From: Actinoalloteichus fjordicus
GTDB lineage: Bacteria; Actinomycetota; Actinomycetes; Mycobacteriales; Pseudonocardiaceae
Assembly (NCBI RefSeq): GCF_001941625.1
Contig: NZ_CP016076.1
Location: forward strand, 1,736,001 to 1,800,000
DNA length: 64,000 nucleotides
Direction of reading: 5' to 3'
The translations under genes were made by a program, and so were the position numbers. Within the stretch, counting starts at the first letter, position 1. Every line of letters starts with the position of its first letter. The notes under the pieces were generated by a model. The model did no database searches and was not told the origin of the DNA. It worked only from the letters and a program-made list of their open reading frames with translations. Shown here piece by piece: positions 42,247 through 51,852 of this stretch.

Positions 42247-42740
42247 TCGGCTCCCGACCGGCGGCCGAGGGCGGCAGCCCCGTCAGGGAGCACGTCGACG
42301 GACTCGCGGGTCGAGATCGGTTCTGACGATCCGGGCCCGTCGGCCGCCGTGTTCCGACCGATCTCCGTGCCGCGTCGGAGGCCTCATCGGAACCGTCGGC
42401 CCTGCTTCTCGGCGGCCTGGCACCGGCTGCGACGTTCGTCGGTGGTCCGCCCATCGGATCGGATGCGGTCGGCAGGCTTCCGAAGCGATCCGCCACCGAG
42501 CCGATCGGATCGCCCCGCCCCTTCGGGCCGCCGATCGTGTGAAGCCGTGCGGCGGGTGCGAGCCGCTCCCGGGGAACAGGGCGGGCTCGTTCCCCGGCCG
42601 GAGCGGTGTGCCGGTGCCCGAGACGGCGGATGCCGTGTCACCCGCTGAGAACCAGGGTGACACGGCATCGTCTGTCGCGTCGTCGAGCGTGGCGGTGTCC
42701 GCCGCGCAGGCGCAGGCCTCGGTGGCCGACCGCAGCGGGC
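42247..42740. other. intergenic region between nei2 and the DUF1542 gene
   Basis: About 490 bases between convergent genes. No supportable coding sequence; all open frames are Arg/Pro/Ser-rich. The only clear structure is the hairpin at 42631-42667. Confidence 0.45.
42631..42667. terminator. 13-bp perfect hairpin, terminator candidate
   Basis: TGCCGTGTCACCC (42631-42643) pairs exactly with GGGTGACACGGCA (42655-42667). It lies 74 bp beyond the stop of the minus-strand DUF1542 gene and in the convergent gap with nei2. Confidence 0.65.
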
Positions 42741-43505
42741 TCAGAAGTCGCCGAAGTCCATGTCGCCCCCGCCGAAGTCGTCCCCGCCGCCGAAGTCGTC
42801 GCCACCGGAGTCGGCCTCGGCCTCGGCGTCTTCCTCTGCCTGTGCCTGGCCTGCCTCGAAGCCGTCGTCGTAGCCGTCGCCGTAGACGTCGGTGGGCACC
42901 CCGGACATCCCGGAGAACATCGCGCTGAACAGCAGCGCCGAACCGAGACCCCAGGCGCCTGCGACCAGCGCCGGCTTCCACCACGGCTCGCTGTACCAGC
43001 CCTGCGGCACCGGCCTGCCCGCGACCTCACCACCGGGGTAGTAGTGCGAGGCATGCTGGTCCGGCTGCGGCGAGGCGATCATCTGCCTGCCCTCGAACTC
43101 GACCTCGCGCTGCTCGGTCACCTTGCCCGCCCGCGTCTGACCGAAGAGGTCGGGCAGCTCGGGTCCGGGGTCGATCCCCATGGCGGTACGCGCGGCCCGC
43201 ACGTAGTACAGGCCCTCCATCGCGGTCTGGGTGACGAGATTGCACTGCTCTGCAGTGCGGGCCTGCTCCATCTGCGAGCCTGCGGCCGTGTAGCGCTCGG
43301 ACGCGTCGGCCATGGCCTGCTTCGACGCGTCGTTCGTGCCGGTCAGGTTGATCACCTGACCGCCGAGGCGCTCGACCCAGCGGCGGGCGTCGGCCTTCGC
43401 GTCGTCCAGCTCTTGCTGTTGCGCTTTCGCGCGTCGTTGCGCGAACACCACCGCCCCACCGACGACCACGATCGCGAGGACGATCAGAACGATTGCGGTG
43501 CCCAC
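42741..43505 (-). CDS. DUF1542-type membrane protein with acidic Gly/Asp tail
   Basis: 254 residues. An N-terminal transmembrane helix (AIVLIVLAIVVVGGAVVFAQ) is followed by a coiled-coil segment (RRAKAQQQELDDAKADARRW, ASKQAMADASERYTAAGSQM) and EGLYYVRAARTAMGIDPGPE. A second hydrophobic stretch with GSALLFSAMFSGMSG comes at about 185-205, and a strongly acidic glycine tail rich in GGDDFGGGD closes the protein. This layout is common in actinomycetes and named DUF1542 there; the function is unknown. GTG 43505 has AGGAGG upstream. The tail resembles the ends of phage-shock/PspA-type or stress membrane proteins only in composition. Confidence 0.78.
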   Translation of the reverse strand: MGTAIVLIVLAIVVVGGAVVFAQRRAKAQQQELDDAKADARRWVERLGGQVINLTGTNDASKQAMADASERYTAAGSQMEQARTAEQCNLVTQTAMEGLYYVRAARTAMGIDPGPELPDLFGQTRAGKVTEQREVEFEGRQMIASPQPDQHASHYYPGGEVAGRPVPQGWYSEPWWKPALVAGAWGLGSALLFSAMFSGMSGVPTDVYGDGYDDGFEAGQAQAEEDAEAEADSGGDDFGGGDDFGGGDMDFGDF

Positions 43506-43693
43506 GGAATCCTCCTGTTCTCGGTGCGGCTGTGCCGCGAAACCGACGATTCAGACGTTACCGGTTGTGCGTATCGCCTGAGTCAAGACCCCGACCGAGT
43601 CGATCTAGTCGGCATATCGGTGTAGGGACAGGGAATCGTCGTCCCACGCCCGGACGTCGCATCGTGAGCAGTCCACTGTGGAGATATGTGTGC

Positions 43694-43724
43694 AGCCCGT
43701 CCGGGGGCTCCGTCCGGACGGGCT
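43694..43724 (-). terminator. hairpin downstream of eis-like gene
   Basis: AGCCCGTCCGG (43694-43704) pairs perfectly with CCGGACGGGCT (43714-43724) over a 9-base loop. It lies 51 bp beyond the stop of the minus-strand acetyltransferase gene and ahead of the DUF1542 gene. Confidence 0.65.
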
Positions 43725-43774
43725 CGGCGGCTGCCTGCGGCGGGTCGCTCCGGAGTTCCGAGAGTCCGTCGACG

Positions 43775-44995
43775 TCAGAAGTCGACCGCGCAGTAGGGCA
43801 TCGGATCGGCCAGGAATGACCGGGAGGCGGCGGCGACGGCGCCCGCACGGTGCTCCTGCACGAGGCCACTCGCGGCAAGCGTGCTCAGCCGGGTGGCACC
43901 GAGGAAGGCGGCGCCGAGGTCGGCGACCCCGATGGTGAGATCCGCCCGCTCGGCGGCGGCCGTCACCGTGGCGGCTCCCTCGTCGTCGACACGCAGCCGC
44001 CACCGCCCCTGATTCCACGGGCAGCGTGGGTCGACGATCTCCAGCACGACGTCCAGCGGCGCGGAGTAGCGCCGGGCGATCAGCGCTCGATCGACGTCCA
44101 CCAACCGCAGCCACAACGCGTCCACGTCACTGCGCTCCGCCTGTCGTCGGTCGGCGAGCAGGCTGGTGATCGGGTCGTCGGTCGCGCACTTCTCGTAGCG
44201 GACCTCGCTGATCCAGTCGACGTCCAGCAGGTATCGCCACACGGCGGCGTGCCCGACGGGGCTGGTCGAGCCCAGCTCGACGACGCTCATCTGATACCTC
44301 GGCGCCGAGATGCTGCCGCCTGGCCGCACCCGATAGACGGCGTAGCCCTCGGGGTGCAGTGCGAAGTGCAGTCTGCTCGCACCACCCGTCCGCATCGCCT
44401 GTGTGTCCACCAGGGTGAACTCCCAGTGAGCAGCCGATCGCGACATCCAGCCGGTATGTGCTGCGGACCGGTCGTACAGCGCGGTGATCAGTGGCAGCGC
44501 CTCGGCCCGAGGCACCTCACGGACTCGATCGCCGCCGAGATCCACCTCCGGCCGGAACGGCGCCTTGCCCGGCACCGTGGTCTTGGCCCACTCGGTGGAC
44601 ACGCCGTAGCCGAACCGACGGTAGATGCCCGCCTCGGAGGCGCCGAGACCGGCGATCGGCTCCGCCCCCGCCTCGTGCAGACCGTGGAGCTGGGCGGTCA
44701 TCAGTCTGCTCAGGATGCCGCGTCTGCGGTGTCCGAGTGCCGTCCCGACCCAGGTGACCGCCGCGACGGGGCTCTGCCACCCGCCGGGCAACGTGAGGGA
44801 TCGGGTCAGCGCGCCCGCCCCGCCGACCAGTTCGGTTCCGTCGAAGACCCCGTGCACGCGGTCGATCTCCAGGAATCGTCGGTTGATCTCCCACACCTCC
44901 GGGTCCTCGAGCAGGAACGCTCCGGACAACACCGCCTCGAGCTGCTCGAAGTCGGCATCGGTGAGGGTTCGGGTGTGCAGATCATCTCGGGTCAT
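43775..44995 (-). CDS. Eis-like GNAT N-acetyltransferase
   Basis: 406 residues, the full Eis architecture. The first GNAT domain carries the acetyl-CoA loop VGTALGHRRRGILSRLMTAQ (about 80-100). A degenerate second GNAT region follows (RLHFALHPEGYAVYRVRPGG), and a C-terminal SCP2-like domain (DVVLEIVDPRCPWNQGRWRL) ends PYCAVDF, whose terminal Phe carboxylate completes the active site in Eis. Mycobacterial Eis acetylates aminoglycosides and some proteins; members in soil actinomycetes have varied substrates, so resistance cannot be assumed. ATG 44995. Divergent from modABC. Confidence 0.9.
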   Translation of the reverse strand: MTRDDLHTRTLTDADFEQLEAVLSGAFLLEDPEVWEINRRFLEIDRVHGVFDGTELVGGAGALTRSLTLPGGWQSPVAAVTWVGTALGHRRRGILSRLMTAQLHGLHEAGAEPIAGLGASEAGIYRRFGYGVSTEWAKTTVPGKAPFRPEVDLGGDRVREVPRAEALPLITALYDRSAAHTGWMSRSAAHWEFTLVDTQAMRTGGASRLHFALHPEGYAVYRVRPGGSISAPRYQMSVVELGSTSPVGHAAVWRYLLDVDWISEVRYEKCATDDPITSLLADRRQAERSDVDALWLRLVDVDRALIARRYSAPLDVVLEIVDPRCPWNQGRWRLRVDDEGAATVTAAAERADLTIGVADLGAAFLGATRLSTLAASGLVQEHRAGAVAAASRSFLADPMPYCAVDF

Positions 44996-45266
44996 GGGCC
45001 TGTCCTACTCGGTGACACCGAGAGAACCAAGGGAATTGTCGGCGGCGGGCGTGGCGCCGGGCACGGGGTGCTCCCGCCGACGTCCGCACGGGCCTTCTCA
45101 CAGGCAGGCAGGCTGGGAGACGACCGTCCAGGGACCGGCGATCGCTCAGCCGGTGGACATTCGTCGACACATCGCCGAAGATGCGGTTCGGCACGGCGGA
45201 TGATTCCGCATCTCCGTCGTCATGGTGGCGATCGTCGACGATGTCTCGGAGAGGAGAGGAGGCGTG

Positions 45267-46073
45267 GTGGCACCTGTCCTGCGCGGAGCGGCCGTGGCGT
45301 TATGCGCTCTGCCGCTGCTCGGTTGCGGCGTCGCACCCGGATCGGTCGACGGCGGCTCGCCTGCTGCGACGGAGGAGTCCGATGCGGGAGAGACGCTCAC
45401 GGGAGAGTTGACCGTCTTCGCCGCCGCGTCGCTCACCGACGGGTTCACCGAGCTGGCAGGCCGTTTCGAGGAGGCGAACCCGGGCGTCACGGTGCGACTG
45501 AGCTTCGCGGGCAGTGGCACCCTCGTGCAGCAGATCGAACACGGCGCACCGGCCGACGTGCTGGCCACCGCCGACATCCCGACCATGGACCGGGCGGTGG
45601 ACGCGGGCCTGACCGCCTCGGACGCGGTCGTCTTCGCCTCGAACCGGCTGCAGATCGCCGTGCCGCCGGACGATCCGGCGAACGTCCAGGGCCTCGCCGA
45701 CCTGGCGCAGCCTGCGAACACCATCGCGCTGTGCGCTGTCGAGGTGCCGTGTGGCGCGGCGGCCGAGGCGGTCTTCGATCTGGCCGGACTCGAGCCGGCT
45801 CCGGACACCAGAGAGCAGGACGTCAAGGCGGTGCTGACCAAGATCGTGCTGGGTGAGGCCGATGCCGGGCTGGTGTACCGCACCGACATCCGGGCGGCGG
45901 GTGAGACGGTGCGCGGCGTCGACTTCCCCGAGGCCGCTCAGGTCGTCAACGACTACCCCGTCGCCGTCGTCACGGAGGCGCCGCAGGCCCTGCTGGCCGA
46001 GGCGTTCATCGACTCCGTGCGTTCCGAGACAGGCGAAGAGGCGCTGACCGACCTCGGCTTCGATCTCCCGTGA
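45267..46073 (+). CDS. modA: molybdate ABC transporter substrate-binding lipoprotein
   Basis: 268 residues. A short signal with lipobox LPLLGC anchors it outside the membrane. The mature domain has TVFAAASLTDGFTELAGRFE, RLSFAGSGTLVQQIEHGAPA and DVLATADIPTMDRAVDAGL, then LAQPANTIALCAVEVPCGAA and KIVLGEADAGLVYRTDIRAA, all typical of ModA, with Ser/Gly oxyanion-binding loops. GTG 45267 is supported by GAGAGGAGG 5 bp upstream; GTG 45264 and an earlier start at 45222 are less likely. The stop overlaps the permease start (GTGA). Confidence 0.92.
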   Translation: MAPVLRGAAVALCALPLLGCGVAPGSVDGGSPAATEESDAGETLTGELTVFAAASLTDGFTELAGRFEEANPGVTVRLSFAGSGTLVQQIEHGAPADVLATADIPTMDRAVDAGLTASDAVVFASNRLQIAVPPDDPANVQGLADLAQPANTIALCAVEVPCGAAAEAVFDLAGLEPAPDTREQDVKAVLTKIVLGEADAGLVYRTDIRAAGETVRGVDFPEAAQVVNDYPVAVVTEAPQALLAEAFIDSVRSETGEEALTDLGFDLP

Positions 46074-46906
46074 GTCCCCGGTCCTCTCGGATGCCTGCCG
46101 GTCGGGCCCGCCGCCGATCGCGGGTCCTCGGCGTTCCACCGATGCTGATCCTGCCCGCGGGACTGGCCGCCGTCTTCCTGATCGGACCGCTGGTCGGCCT
46201 GCTGGCCGCCGCCCCGTGGGCCGAGCTGCCCGCGCGGTTGGCCACCCCGGAGGTGCGCTCGGCACTGCGACTCTCCCTGCTGTGCGCGACCTTGGCGACC
46301 GTGCTGTGTCTCCTGCTGGGCGTACCGCTGGCGTGGGTGCTGGCGCGAGCCGAATTCCCCGGCCGTCGGGTGCTGCGAGCGCTGATCACGCTGCCGCTGG
46401 TGCTGCCGCCCGTGGTCGGCGGCGTGGCACTGCTGTTGTTCCTGGGACGACGGGGCCTGGTCGGGGAGCAACTGCACACCTGGTTCGGGGTGTCGATCCC
46501 CTTCACCACCCTGGCCGTCGTACTCGCCGAGGCCTTCGTGGCGATGCCGTTCCTGGTTCTCTCGGTGGAGGGCGCCCTCCGCGGCGCCGATCGACGATTC
46601 GAGGAGGCGGCGGCCACCCTGGGGGCCTCGCGGTGGCTCGTCTTCCGCCGCGTCACCCTCCCCTCGGTCGCGCCGGGCGTGCTTGCGGGGGCGGTGCTCT
46701 GCTGGGCGCGGGCGCTCGGCGAATTCGGCGCCACCATCACCTTCGCGGGCAGCCTGCCCGGTGCGACCCAGACCATGCCCTCCGCCGTGTACGTCGCCCT
46801 GCAGACCAGTCCGGACGCCGCCGTGGTCCTGAGTCTGCTGCTGCTGACGGTCTGCGTGCTGGTGCTGGTGTCGTTGCGGGAACGGTGGACGGGCGGGCTG
46901 CGATGA
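46070..46906 (+). CDS. modB: molybdate ABC transporter permease
   Basis: 278 residues, about six hydrophobic helices (LILPAGLAAVFLIGPLVGLL, LLCATLATVLCLLLGVPLAW, ALITLPLVLPPVVGGVALLL and others). The EAA-type loop is EEAAATLGASRWLVFRRVTL, where the ATPase docks. The ending SLPGATQTMPSAVYVALQT is typical of ModB. Both ends overlap neighbours by 4 bp (GTGA, ATGA), so modABC is one translationally coupled operon. No ModE-type site or molybdenum riboswitch is apparent upstream. Confidence 0.92.
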   Translation: MSPRSSRMPAGRARRRSRVLGVPPMLILPAGLAAVFLIGPLVGLLAAAPWAELPARLATPEVRSALRLSLLCATLATVLCLLLGVPLAWVLARAEFPGRRVLRALITLPLVLPPVVGGVALLLFLGRRGLVGEQLHTWFGVSIPFTTLAVVLAEAFVAMPFLVLSVEGALRGADRRFEEAAATLGASRWLVFRRVTLPSVAPGVLAGAVLCWARALGEFGATITFAGSLPGATQTMPSAVYVALQTSPDAAVVLSLLLLTVCVLVLVSLRERWTGGLR

Positions 46907-47955
46907 CTCTCGATGCTCGGCTGATCGTGCGCCGCGACACCGGATTCCGACTCGATCTCGCCCTGCGCGTCCGGCCGGGGGAGGTCGTGGCCCTGTTGGG
47001 GCCCAACGGCGCGGGCAAGACCACCGCATTGCGGGCGCTCGCGGGCCTGCTCCCCGTGGACGAGGGGCGGATCGAGCTGGCGGGCGAGGTTGTCGACGAG
47101 CCGGGCAGGCCGGATCGCTTCGTCCCGCCGGAGCGAAGGAACCTCGGTGTCGTCTTCCAGGATCACCGGCTGTTCGGGCATCTCAGCGCACTGGAGAACG
47201 TCGCCTTCGGTCCGAGGGCACGAGGCGTGCGGCGGCGAGTCGCCCGAGCGTCGGCGATGGAGTGGCTGGGCAGGCTGGGCCTCGCCGAGCTCGCCCGCAG
47301 GCTGCCCGCCCGGCTGTCCGGTGGTCAGGCACAGCGGGTCGCACTCGCCAGGGCATTGGCCGTCCGGCCCGGCCTGCTGTTGTTGGACGAGCCGACGGCG
47401 GCTCTGGACGCGGGCTCCCGGCTGGCGGTCCGTGCCGAACTGAGCAGGCAACTCGCCGACTTCGACGGCTGTGCGGTGCTGGTCACCCACGACCCCTTGG
47501 ACGCGATGGCGCTGGCGACGCGGCTGGTCGTCCTGGAAGCGGGGTCCGTGGTCCAGGACGGCACCCCCGCCGAGGTCGCGACGCGACCCCGCACCGACTA
47601 CGTCGCAGCCCTGGTCGGTCTGAACCTGTGCCGAGGGACGGTCGACGGCGCCGACGTCGAGATCGAGGGTTTCGGCAGGGTCGCCCAGGCCGGTGGGCGA
47701 TCCGAGACCGGCTCGGTCCTCGTCGCCTTCCCGCCCGCTGCGGTGACCCTGCATCGCGAGGCGGTCCCCTGCAGCCGCCCGGTCACCGTCGCCGAGGTGG
47801 CCGCAGGGGGCATCGGCGTGCGCGTGCGGCTGGCCGATCCACCGGGGATCTCGGCCGACGTGACCCCGGCGGCGATGGCCGAACTCGGTCTCGCGGCGGG
47901 CGCGCGGCTGTGGGCGGCGGTGCGGCCCGACGAGGTGCGGTGCTATCCGCCGTGA
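46903..47955 (+). CDS. modC: molybdate ABC transporter ATP-binding protein
   Basis: 350 residues. Walker A GPNGAGKTT, Q-loop GVVFQDHRLFGHLSALENVA, signature LSGGQAQRVALARALAV, Walker B LLLLDEPTAAL and switch VLVTHDPLDA are all present within about 1-215. The C-terminal part (about 260-350) resembles a single TOBE/molybdate-binding domain (VTVAEVAAGGIGVRVRLADP). It energises uptake through ModB. The ATG overlaps the modB stop. No molybdopterin genes are nearby. Confidence 0.92.
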   Translation: MTLDARLIVRRDTGFRLDLALRVRPGEVVALLGPNGAGKTTALRALAGLLPVDEGRIELAGEVVDEPGRPDRFVPPERRNLGVVFQDHRLFGHLSALENVAFGPRARGVRRRVARASAMEWLGRLGLAELARRLPARLSGGQAQRVALARALAVRPGLLLLDEPTAALDAGSRLAVRAELSRQLADFDGCAVLVTHDPLDAMALATRLVVLEAGSVVQDGTPAEVATRPRTDYVAALVGLNLCRGTVDGADVEIEGFGRVAQAGGRSETGSVLVAFPPAAVTLHREAVPCSRPVTVAEVAAGGIGVRVRLADPPGISADVTPAAMAELGLAAGARLWAAVRPDEVRCYPP

Positions 47956-48197
47956 ACGAGCGGGGCGTTCGGCAGGCAGGCCCGCGCCCCGGATCGATCC
48001 GGGCGCCGTGCCGAGCAATGGCGGCGGCCTCGTCACCGGGTGGGATGCAGGCGGCCCGGACGAGGTCTCAGGGCGTCACGACCGGGGCAGGAGCAGGGAC
48101 GAACCGCATCCTGGTGCTTCAGACAGGGGCGCGTCGGTGGCCTGCGCCTGTCGCCGGACGCCGGAGATCCGTTGCCGTGCCCCTCGCGGTCCCTCGA

Positions 48198-48578
48198 TCA
48201 CCGGGTCGTGCGAAAACTGATGTTCACCGCGACGATGGCCAGCCAGACGATCACCAGCGTCCCGGCGCCGACCGGCGCGAGGATCGTGATCGGGACGGCG
48301 AGGGCGAGCGAGATGATCGCCAGCGCGAGCGACTGGCTGTCCTTGCGCCTGCGGTCCGACCGATCCGACGCGGACGTGTCGGTGCGCGCGGCCAGCTCGG
48401 CCGCGACTCGCTCCTCGACCCGCCGGTCGATCGACTCCCCGGTGCGTTCGAGGAATGACGCGATCACCGCCTCCTCCGCGTCGGGACCGAGACTGCGACG
48501 TGCTGCGAGGCTGCCCGCGAGGTCGTCCGCGACAGCGGAGTGCGGGGGTGTGCTGCCTGCAGGTGGTTCGGCGGACAT
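48198..48578 (-). CDS. small membrane protein, unknown function
   Basis: 126 residues. The N-terminal half is soluble and acidic with a helical segment (EEAVIASFLERTGESIDRRV, EERVAAELAARTD). The C-terminal half has two adjacent transmembrane helices (SLALAIISLALAVPITILAP and AGTLVIVWLAIVAVNISFR) separated by a tight turn, so both ends would be cytoplasmic. ATG 48578 is preceded by GAGG; GTG 48587 is in frame. The layout resembles small 2TM domain proteins of actinomycetes. No operon partner is visible. Confidence 0.7.
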   Translation of the reverse strand: MSAEPPAGSTPPHSAVADDLAGSLAARRSLGPDAEEAVIASFLERTGESIDRRVEERVAAELAARTDTSASDRSDRRRKDSQSLALAIISLALAVPITILAPVGAGTLVIVWLAIVAVNISFRTTR

Positions 48579-48803
48579 GATCCTCACTCTAGGCCGGGTG
48601 GCCGCGTCGCCTGCGGGAATTCACGCATTCGGCCGCCGGGTGACCAGGCGGAATCGCTGAGCGACCACCATCGTGTCGTCGTTCACGGTGAAGGCCGGAT
48701 GTCGCCCCGACGCCCCGGTGGCTCGTCGGGCCGAGAGCGGCGGCGGACTACCAGCGACCGCAGCGGCGCGGCCTGCAGCCGGTCCGCCTACGGCACGCGG
48801 TGC

Positions 48804-51203
48804 TCAGGCCGTCCTGCTCCACGACGGCCACGACCAGTCGCGCACCTCGGGCAGGTCCTCGCCTCGGGTCGTCACATATCGCCGATGCCTGATGAGCGCG
48901 TCCTGGAACTCCTGACGCGCATACGCGGCCGTCGGGCCGAGCCGGGGCACCCGGTCGATCACGTCCATCGCGAGGTGGAAGCGGTCGATGCCGTTGAGCA
49001 CGCACATGTCGAAGGGCGTCGTGGTGGTGCCCTCCTCGTTGTAGCCGCGCACGTGGAAGTTCTCGTGGTTGGCCCGTCGGTACGTCAGTCGATGGATCAA
49101 CCACGGGTAGCCGTGGTAGGCGAAGATCACCGGCCGGTCGGTGGTGAAGAGCGAGTCGAAGTCGGCATCGGGCAGCCCGTGGGGATGCTGCCGTTCGTCC
49201 TGCAACCGCATCAGATCCACCACGTTGACGACGCGCAGCCGCAGCTCGGGCAGCCGGGTCCGCAGCAGGCTCACAGCCGCGAGGACCTCCTTGGTCGGCA
49301 CGTCGCCCGCACAGCCGAGCACCGCGTCGACGTCGCCGTCCTCGTCGTTGCTCGCCCAGTCCCAGATGCCGATCCCCTTGATGCAGTGCGTCGCGGCCGA
49401 CTCGACGTCCAGGTACTGCGCCTCCGGCTGCTTGCCTGCCACGATGACGTTGACGTAGTCCCTGCTGCGCAGGCAGTGATCGGCGATCGAGAGCAGCGTG
49501 TTCGCGTCCGGCGGCAGGTAGACGCGGACGACCTCGGCCTTCTTGTTCATGACGTGGTCGATGAATCCCGGGTCCTGGTGGGAGAAGCCGTTGTGGTCCT
49601 GCTGCCAGACGTGGGAGGTCAACAGGTAGTTGAGGGAGGCGATCGGCCTGCGCCACGTCAGCTCACGCGAGACCTTTAGCCACTTGGCGTGCTGATTGAA
49701 CATCGAGTCCACGATGTGCACGAAGGCTTCGTAACAGGAGAACAGGCCGTGTCTTCCGGTGAGCAGATAACCCTCCAGCCAGCCCTGACAGGTGTGCTCG
49801 GAGAGCATCTCCATCAGCCTGCCGTCCGGGACCAGTGCCGCGTCGTCGTCCGGACGGGCCTCGGCGATCCAGGCGCGGCCGGTGGCCTCCAGCACCGCGC
49901 CGAGCCGGTTGGAGTTGTTCTCGTCCGGCGAGAACAGTCGGAAGGTGCCCTCGGCCTCGTTCGCCCGCAGCACGTCACGCAGGAACTCGCCGAGCACGCC
50001 GGTGGCGGAGGCCTTGGTGCCGCCGGGGCGGTCCACCCCCACCGCGTAGTCGCGGAAGTCGGGCAGTCGCAACGCCCGCAGCAGCAGGCCGCCGTTGGCG
50101 TGCGGGCTGGCGCTCATCCGGCGGGTGCCCGCCGGGTGCAGCTCCCGGATCTCGCGGATCGGAGCGCCGTCGGGCTGGAAGAGCGCGGCCGGGTCGTAGC
50201 CCCGCAGCCAGGCGTCGAGCAGCCGGAGCTGATCCGGGTCCTCCCTCGGCGCGGGCAGCGGTACCTGATGGGCGCGCCAGGAGCCCTCCACCCGCCTGCC
50301 GTGCAGGGTCGCCGGACCGGTCCAGCCCTTCGGGGTGCGCAGCACGATCATCGGCCAGCGCGGCCGTTCCATCGTGCCTCGACCGCGGGCCCGGTCCTGG
50401 ATCGCGGCGATGTCGTCCAGACAGGCGTCGAGGGCGCCCGCGAAGGCATGGTGCATCGCCACCGGGTCGCGACCGCTGACGAACCACGGCTCGTGTCCGT
50501 AGCCGCGCAGCAGCGAGCGCAGCTCCTCTTCTGGGATGCGGGCCAGCACCGTGGGACCGGCGATCTTGAATCCGTTGAGGTGCAGGATCGGCAGCACGGC
50601 GCCGTCCCGAGCGGGGTCGACGAACTTGGTCGAGTGCCATGCGGTCGCCAGTGGTCCGGTCTCGGCCTCGCCGTCGCCGATCACACACGCCACCGTGAGC
50701 CCGGGGTTGTCGAACGCCGCGCCGTAGGCATGGGCCAGGGAGTAACCGAGTTCGCCGCCTTCGTTGATCGAGCCCGGCGTCTCCGGCGCCGCGTGACTGG
50801 GGATGCCGCCGGGAAACGAGAACTGGGTGAACAGTCGGCGCAGCCCGGGGAGATCCTGACCGACGTCCGGGTATATCTCGCCGTAGCTGCCCTCCAGCCA
50901 GGAGGCCGCGACCATGCCGGGACCGCCGTGGCCGGGACCGGTCACGTACATCATCTCCAGGTCACGCCGCATGATCGCGCGGTTCAGATGGGCGTAGACG
51001 AAGGTCAGGCCCGGTGTGGTCCCCCAGTGCCCGAGCAGCCTGGGCTTGATGTGCTCTGGGCGCAGTGGCTCCCGCAGCAGCGGGTTGTCCATGAGATAGA
51101 TCTGCCCGACCGAGAGGTAGTTAGCCGCCTGCCACCACCGGTGGAGGTTCTGCAGTTCGGCGTCGGTGAGAGTTCCGCTCCGCGGATCGGTCCCGACCGT
51201 CAT
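48804..51203 (-). CDS. xfp: phosphoketolase
   Basis: 799 residues, thiamine diphosphate enzyme. The typical start is [19 protein letters not shown], with [40 protein letters not shown] and the ThDP-binding [19 protein letters not shown]. The middle domain holds [14 protein letters not shown] and [12 protein letters not shown], and the C-terminal part [20 protein letters not shown]. It splits xylulose-5-phosphate or fructose-6-phosphate to acetyl phosphate plus a sugar phosphate; which one cannot be told from sequence alone. ATG 51203 has GAGGAGG upstream; an open frame continues to 51341 without family similarity. No acetate kinase gene is adjacent. Confidence 0.95.
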   Translation of the reverse strand: MTVGTDPRSGTLTDAELQNLHRWWQAANYLSVGQIYLMDNPLLREPLRPEHIKPRLLGHWGTTPGLTFVYAHLNRAIMRRDLEMMYVTGPGHGGPGMVAASWLEGSYGEIYPDVGQDLPGLRRLFTQFSFPGGIPSHAAPETPGSINEGGELGYSLAHAYGAAFDNPGLTVACVIGDGEAETGPLATAWHSTKFVDPARDGAVLPILHLNGFKIAGPTVLARIPEEELRSLLRGYGHEPWFVSGRDPVAMHHAFAGALDACLDDIAAIQDRARGRGTMERPRWPMIVLRTPKGWTGPATLHGRRVEGSWRAHQVPLPAPREDPDQLRLLDAWLRGYDPAALFQPDGAPIREIRELHPAGTRRMSASPHANGGLLLRALRLPDFRDYAVGVDRPGGTKASATGVLGEFLRDVLRANEAEGTFRLFSPDENNSNRLGAVLEATGRAWIAEARPDDDAALVPDGRLMEMLSEHTCQGWLEGYLLTGRHGLFSCYEAFVHIVDSMFNQHAKWLKVSRELTWRRPIASLNYLLTSHVWQQDHNGFSHQDPGFIDHVMNKKAEVVRVYLPPDANTLLSIADHCLRSRDYVNVIVAGKQPEAQYLDVESAATHCIKGIGIWDWASNDEDGDVDAVLGCAGDVPTKEVLAAVSLLRTRLPELRLRVVNVVDLMRLQDERQHPHGLPDADFDSLFTTDRPVIFAYHGYPWLIHRLTYRRANHENFHVRGYNEEGTTTTPFDMCVLNGIDRFHLAMDVIDRVPRLGPTAAYARQEFQDALIRHRRYVTTRGEDLPEVRDWSWPSWSRTA

Positions 51204-51325
51204 CCTCGCCTCCTCTACCCGCACGGCTCCTCGGCGTCTGCCCTGCTCAGCGTGCCCGGTGGGCAGCCAGTCGAAACGCGGACAAGCCGGCCGGGGCGGC
51301 TCCGCGGTCTGGGGAGGTCGCGTGC

Positions 51326-51365
51326 GTCGTACGACCGACACGAGTTTGTAGGTTATTCACAAACT
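51326..51365. promoter_or_regulatory. paired palindromes upstream of phosphoketolase
   Basis: GTCGTACGAC (51326-51335) is a perfect 10-bp palindrome. AGTTTGT (51343-51349) and ACAAACT (51359-51365) form a perfect 7-bp inverted repeat with a 9-base spacer. They lie 123-162 bp upstream of the xfp start and are AT-richer than the surroundings, so they could be the operator and promoter of that gene. No regulator gene is next to it. Confidence 0.4.
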
Positions 51366-51527
51366 TCGCCGCTGGGTCGGTGAACCGTTGATCGGTACAG
51401 CGCCTCGCGTTACGCTCCGTCTGCTCGATGCGTTGAAAAGCTACTCATCATGGTTCTGGGGGGAACTGAGAGTCGCCTCTCTCGCCGGTCTCGGAGTGGG
51501 CTGACATTCGGTTCCGCCAAGCTCGTA

Positions 51528-51556
51528 TTGACATCACGGGCTTAGTGAAAACGATT
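51528..51556 (+). promoter_or_regulatory. possible sigma-70 type promoter before the Tat-leader ORF
   Basis: A consensus TTGACA at 51528-51533 is followed after 17 bases by ACGATT (51551-51556), a weak -10. It lies about 70 bp before the GTG start at 51625. The spacing is right but the -10 is poor, so it is only a candidate. Confidence 0.35.
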
Positions 51557-51569
51557 CTCCAGACGGACC

Positions 51570-51585
51570 GAATCGTCGACGATTC
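51570..51585. promoter_or_regulatory. 16-bp perfect palindrome in the leader of the amidase unit
   Basis: GAATCGTCGACGATTC reads the same on both strands. It sits about 14 bp downstream of the candidate promoter and 40 bp before the GTG at 51625, a typical operator position. Confidence 0.4.
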
Positions 51586-51624
51586 CGTTCAGTCCATTCG
51601 AAGGCACCCCTCGGAGGATGTCGA

Positions 51625-51852
51625 GTGTTCGAACCAGATCGATCAAGACGTGGTTTCCTGGGATTAACCGGCGGCGTCCTTGCCGCCGGTGTGGCGATGA
51701 CGGTGCTCGCGCCTGCCGCAGCGGCCGCCGCCGTCGGTCAGGGCGCGGCAGCCGGGCCCGGCTCCGCGGATCTCGTACGTGGCGCCGTGGACGAGTTCAC
51801 CGGTGAGCCCCTGGACGCCGGGGTCGCTTGTCAGCAGGGAGGCCACCGATGA
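51625..51852 (+). CDS. 75-residue twin-arginine signal ORF preceding amidase
   Basis: GTG 51625 has GGAGG 7 bp upstream. The product begins with a twin-arginine export signal, RSRRGFLGLTGGVLAAGVAM, then an Ala-rich cleavage region (APAAAAAAVGQ) and only about 35 further residues (DLVRGAVDEFTGEPLDAGVA). The stop overlaps the amidase ATG as ATGA, so the two are translationally coupled. It may be a small exported protein, or the detached signal of a formerly single secreted amidase. No family recognised. Confidence 0.6.
   Translation: MFEPDRSRRGFLGLTGGVLAAGVAMTVLAPAAAAAAVGQGAAAGPGSADLVRGAVDEFTGEPLDAGVACQQGGHR

Noticed and set aside
43775-44995. Aminoglycoside resistance gene
   Set aside because: The Eis fold is clear, but substrate range varies widely in this family and nothing in the sequence shows drug specificity.
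45222-45266. Longer ModA start
   Set aside because: It would place 15 charged residues before the lipoprotein signal; GTG 45267 has a proper ribosome site and gives a normal signal peptide.
49689-51383. 564-codon frame antisense to phosphoketolase
   Set aside because: Shadow frame; the phosphoketolase motifs on the other strand are complete.
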